From JAHDNZ01 sp036721855 (GTDB taxonomy: Bacteria > Bacillota > DTU065), in the NCBI GenBank assembly GCA_036721855.1, contig DAIMKF010000061.1:1-5625 (forward strand): 5,625 nt of DNA, read 5' to 3'. The notes beneath the pieces are model-generated. The model was not told the origin of the DNA. It made no database searches and saw only the letters and a program-made list of their open reading frames with translations. The position numbers and the translations under genes were made by a program. How positions within the stretch are numbered: position 1 is the stretch's first letter; every line of letters starts with the position of its first letter. Below are positions 5,166 to 5,625 of this stretch, piece after piece.

Positions 5166-5194
5166 ATTATAGCATGCACAAAAACTTATGACAA
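5166..5194 (-). promoter_or_regulatory. Strong sigma-A promoter for tRNA-Ser and SRP RNA
   Basis: On the minus strand TTGTCA (5189-5194) and a perfect TATAAT (5166-5171) are separated by exactly 17 bases, and TGC directly before the -10 makes it an extended -10. The predicted start is near 5159, about 37 bases before the tRNA. It probably drives both stable RNAs up to the terminator at 4706-4740. Confidence 0.9.
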
Positions 5195-5625
5195 GTAAAA
5201 AAGCGCTTTGCCTGCTGGTACTAGATCTGGTAAATGAGACTGATTGTGCGGTATATGCGAGGCTCTGTCTCCATGAGCTATTTGATCTATTCCGTTTAAC
5301 TGATCGCCTGTGCTTTTATCCTGTTGGTTTCGAATCTATTATAACACAAACTGGGGAAAAAGACCGTGTTGTCCTTTCTGTTTTACCCTTCAAGTCTTTA
5401 CGAAGCGGCCTAGGGACCCTCTAAAACGACCTTCATGAGACTTGCTCTTTTTCTATCGTTATTCTCTCTTCTTTGTTCGCGGAAATGTGTTATGGTGTGG
5501 ATAGAGACGCAATACTGGGAAATCCATCAAAATCTCTACGAGTTTTTCTCTCCGTCCCCTAACCAAACCGAAAGCGCTCCGACAATATAGGTGAAAGGAC
5601 GTTTCGAGGTGAGAGAGTTGACTTC
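5195..5625. other. Intergenic stretch with no convincing gene
   Basis: About 430 bases in which I recognise no protein or RNA gene on either strand. On the minus strand an extended -10, TGTTATAAT (5338-5346), is clear but has no good -35 box; it predicts a start near 5331 and could be an upstream promoter for tRNA-Ser or for an unknown small RNA. A weak 8-pair hairpin with G-U pairs (GAAAGGAC / GTCTTTTT, about 5356-5377) lies just upstream. On the plus strand, AAAGGA followed by GTG at 5609 could be the start of a gene leaving the window, but only five codons are visible. Confidence 0.4.

Noticed and set aside
5188..5424. Plus-strand reading frame of 78 codons
   Set aside because: It starts inside the tRNA promoter, has no Shine-Dalgarno (only TTATG context) and no recognisable family; likely chance.
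5492..5590. Plus-strand 32-residue ORF starting MVWIETQYW
   Set aside because: Weak ribosome site, very short, no recognised family.
5459..5623. Open minus-strand frame of 54 codons entering from the window edge
   Set aside because: Composition looks random, nothing is recognised, and the true extent cannot be seen. It could be the end of a gene outside the window.
1..5625. CRISPR array, insertion sequence, prophage or defence island
   Set aside because: No repeated spacer-like units, transposase, integrase or defence domain is seen. The window is core chromosomal DNA.

Overview
The window comes from an AT-rich genome of the phylum Bacillota (Firmicutes), probably a Clostridia-type lineage; genus and species cannot be named from the sequence. 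The evidence is a CodY regulator, a long Bacillus-type SRP RNA with an Alu domain, strong AAGGAGG-type ribosome binding sites, and the order tRNA-Ser / SRP RNA / dnaX / ebfC / recR / yaaL / rRNA operon, which resembles the region near the replication origin of Bacillus subtilis. All recognised genes read on the minus strand, so transcription runs from high to low coordinates.

Layout in transcription order. From 5625 to about 5195 there is no convincing gene, only an isolated extended -10 promoter motif. A near-consensus sigma-A promoter (5166-5194) drives tRNA-Ser(GGA) (5033-5122) and, 18 bases later, the SRP RNA (4748-5014). A clear intrinsic terminator (4706-4740) ends this unit. A non-coding stretch of about 360 bases with a terminator-like hairpin leads into dnaX (2800-4344), ebfC/yaaK (2469-2786) and recR (1857-2453), which are tightly packed. 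codY (956-1735) follows with its own candidate promoter. A structured leader precedes yaaL (655-861), which overlaps queT (122-658) by four bases. Nine bases after the queT stop lies a promoter with an AT-rich upstream element, then a boxA-like leader and a strong hairpin. These are the hallmarks of an rRNA operon that leaves the window at base 1.

The genes group into three themes: DNA replication and recombinational repair (clamp loader DnaX, nucleoid-associated EbfC, RecR), translation and protein export (tRNA-Ser, SRP RNA, rRNA operon, and queuosine-precursor uptake by QueT for tRNA modification), and nutritional control by CodY.

This is core housekeeping DNA, and I see no new defence or mobile system. 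The points most worth a second look are two A7 runs in dnaX that form in-frame -1 slippery heptamers with early stops, which could give an E. coli-like short gamma form; the inverted repeats framing the yaaL ribosome binding site; the palindrome in the codY promoter; and the tRNA-Ser/SRP RNA co-transcript.
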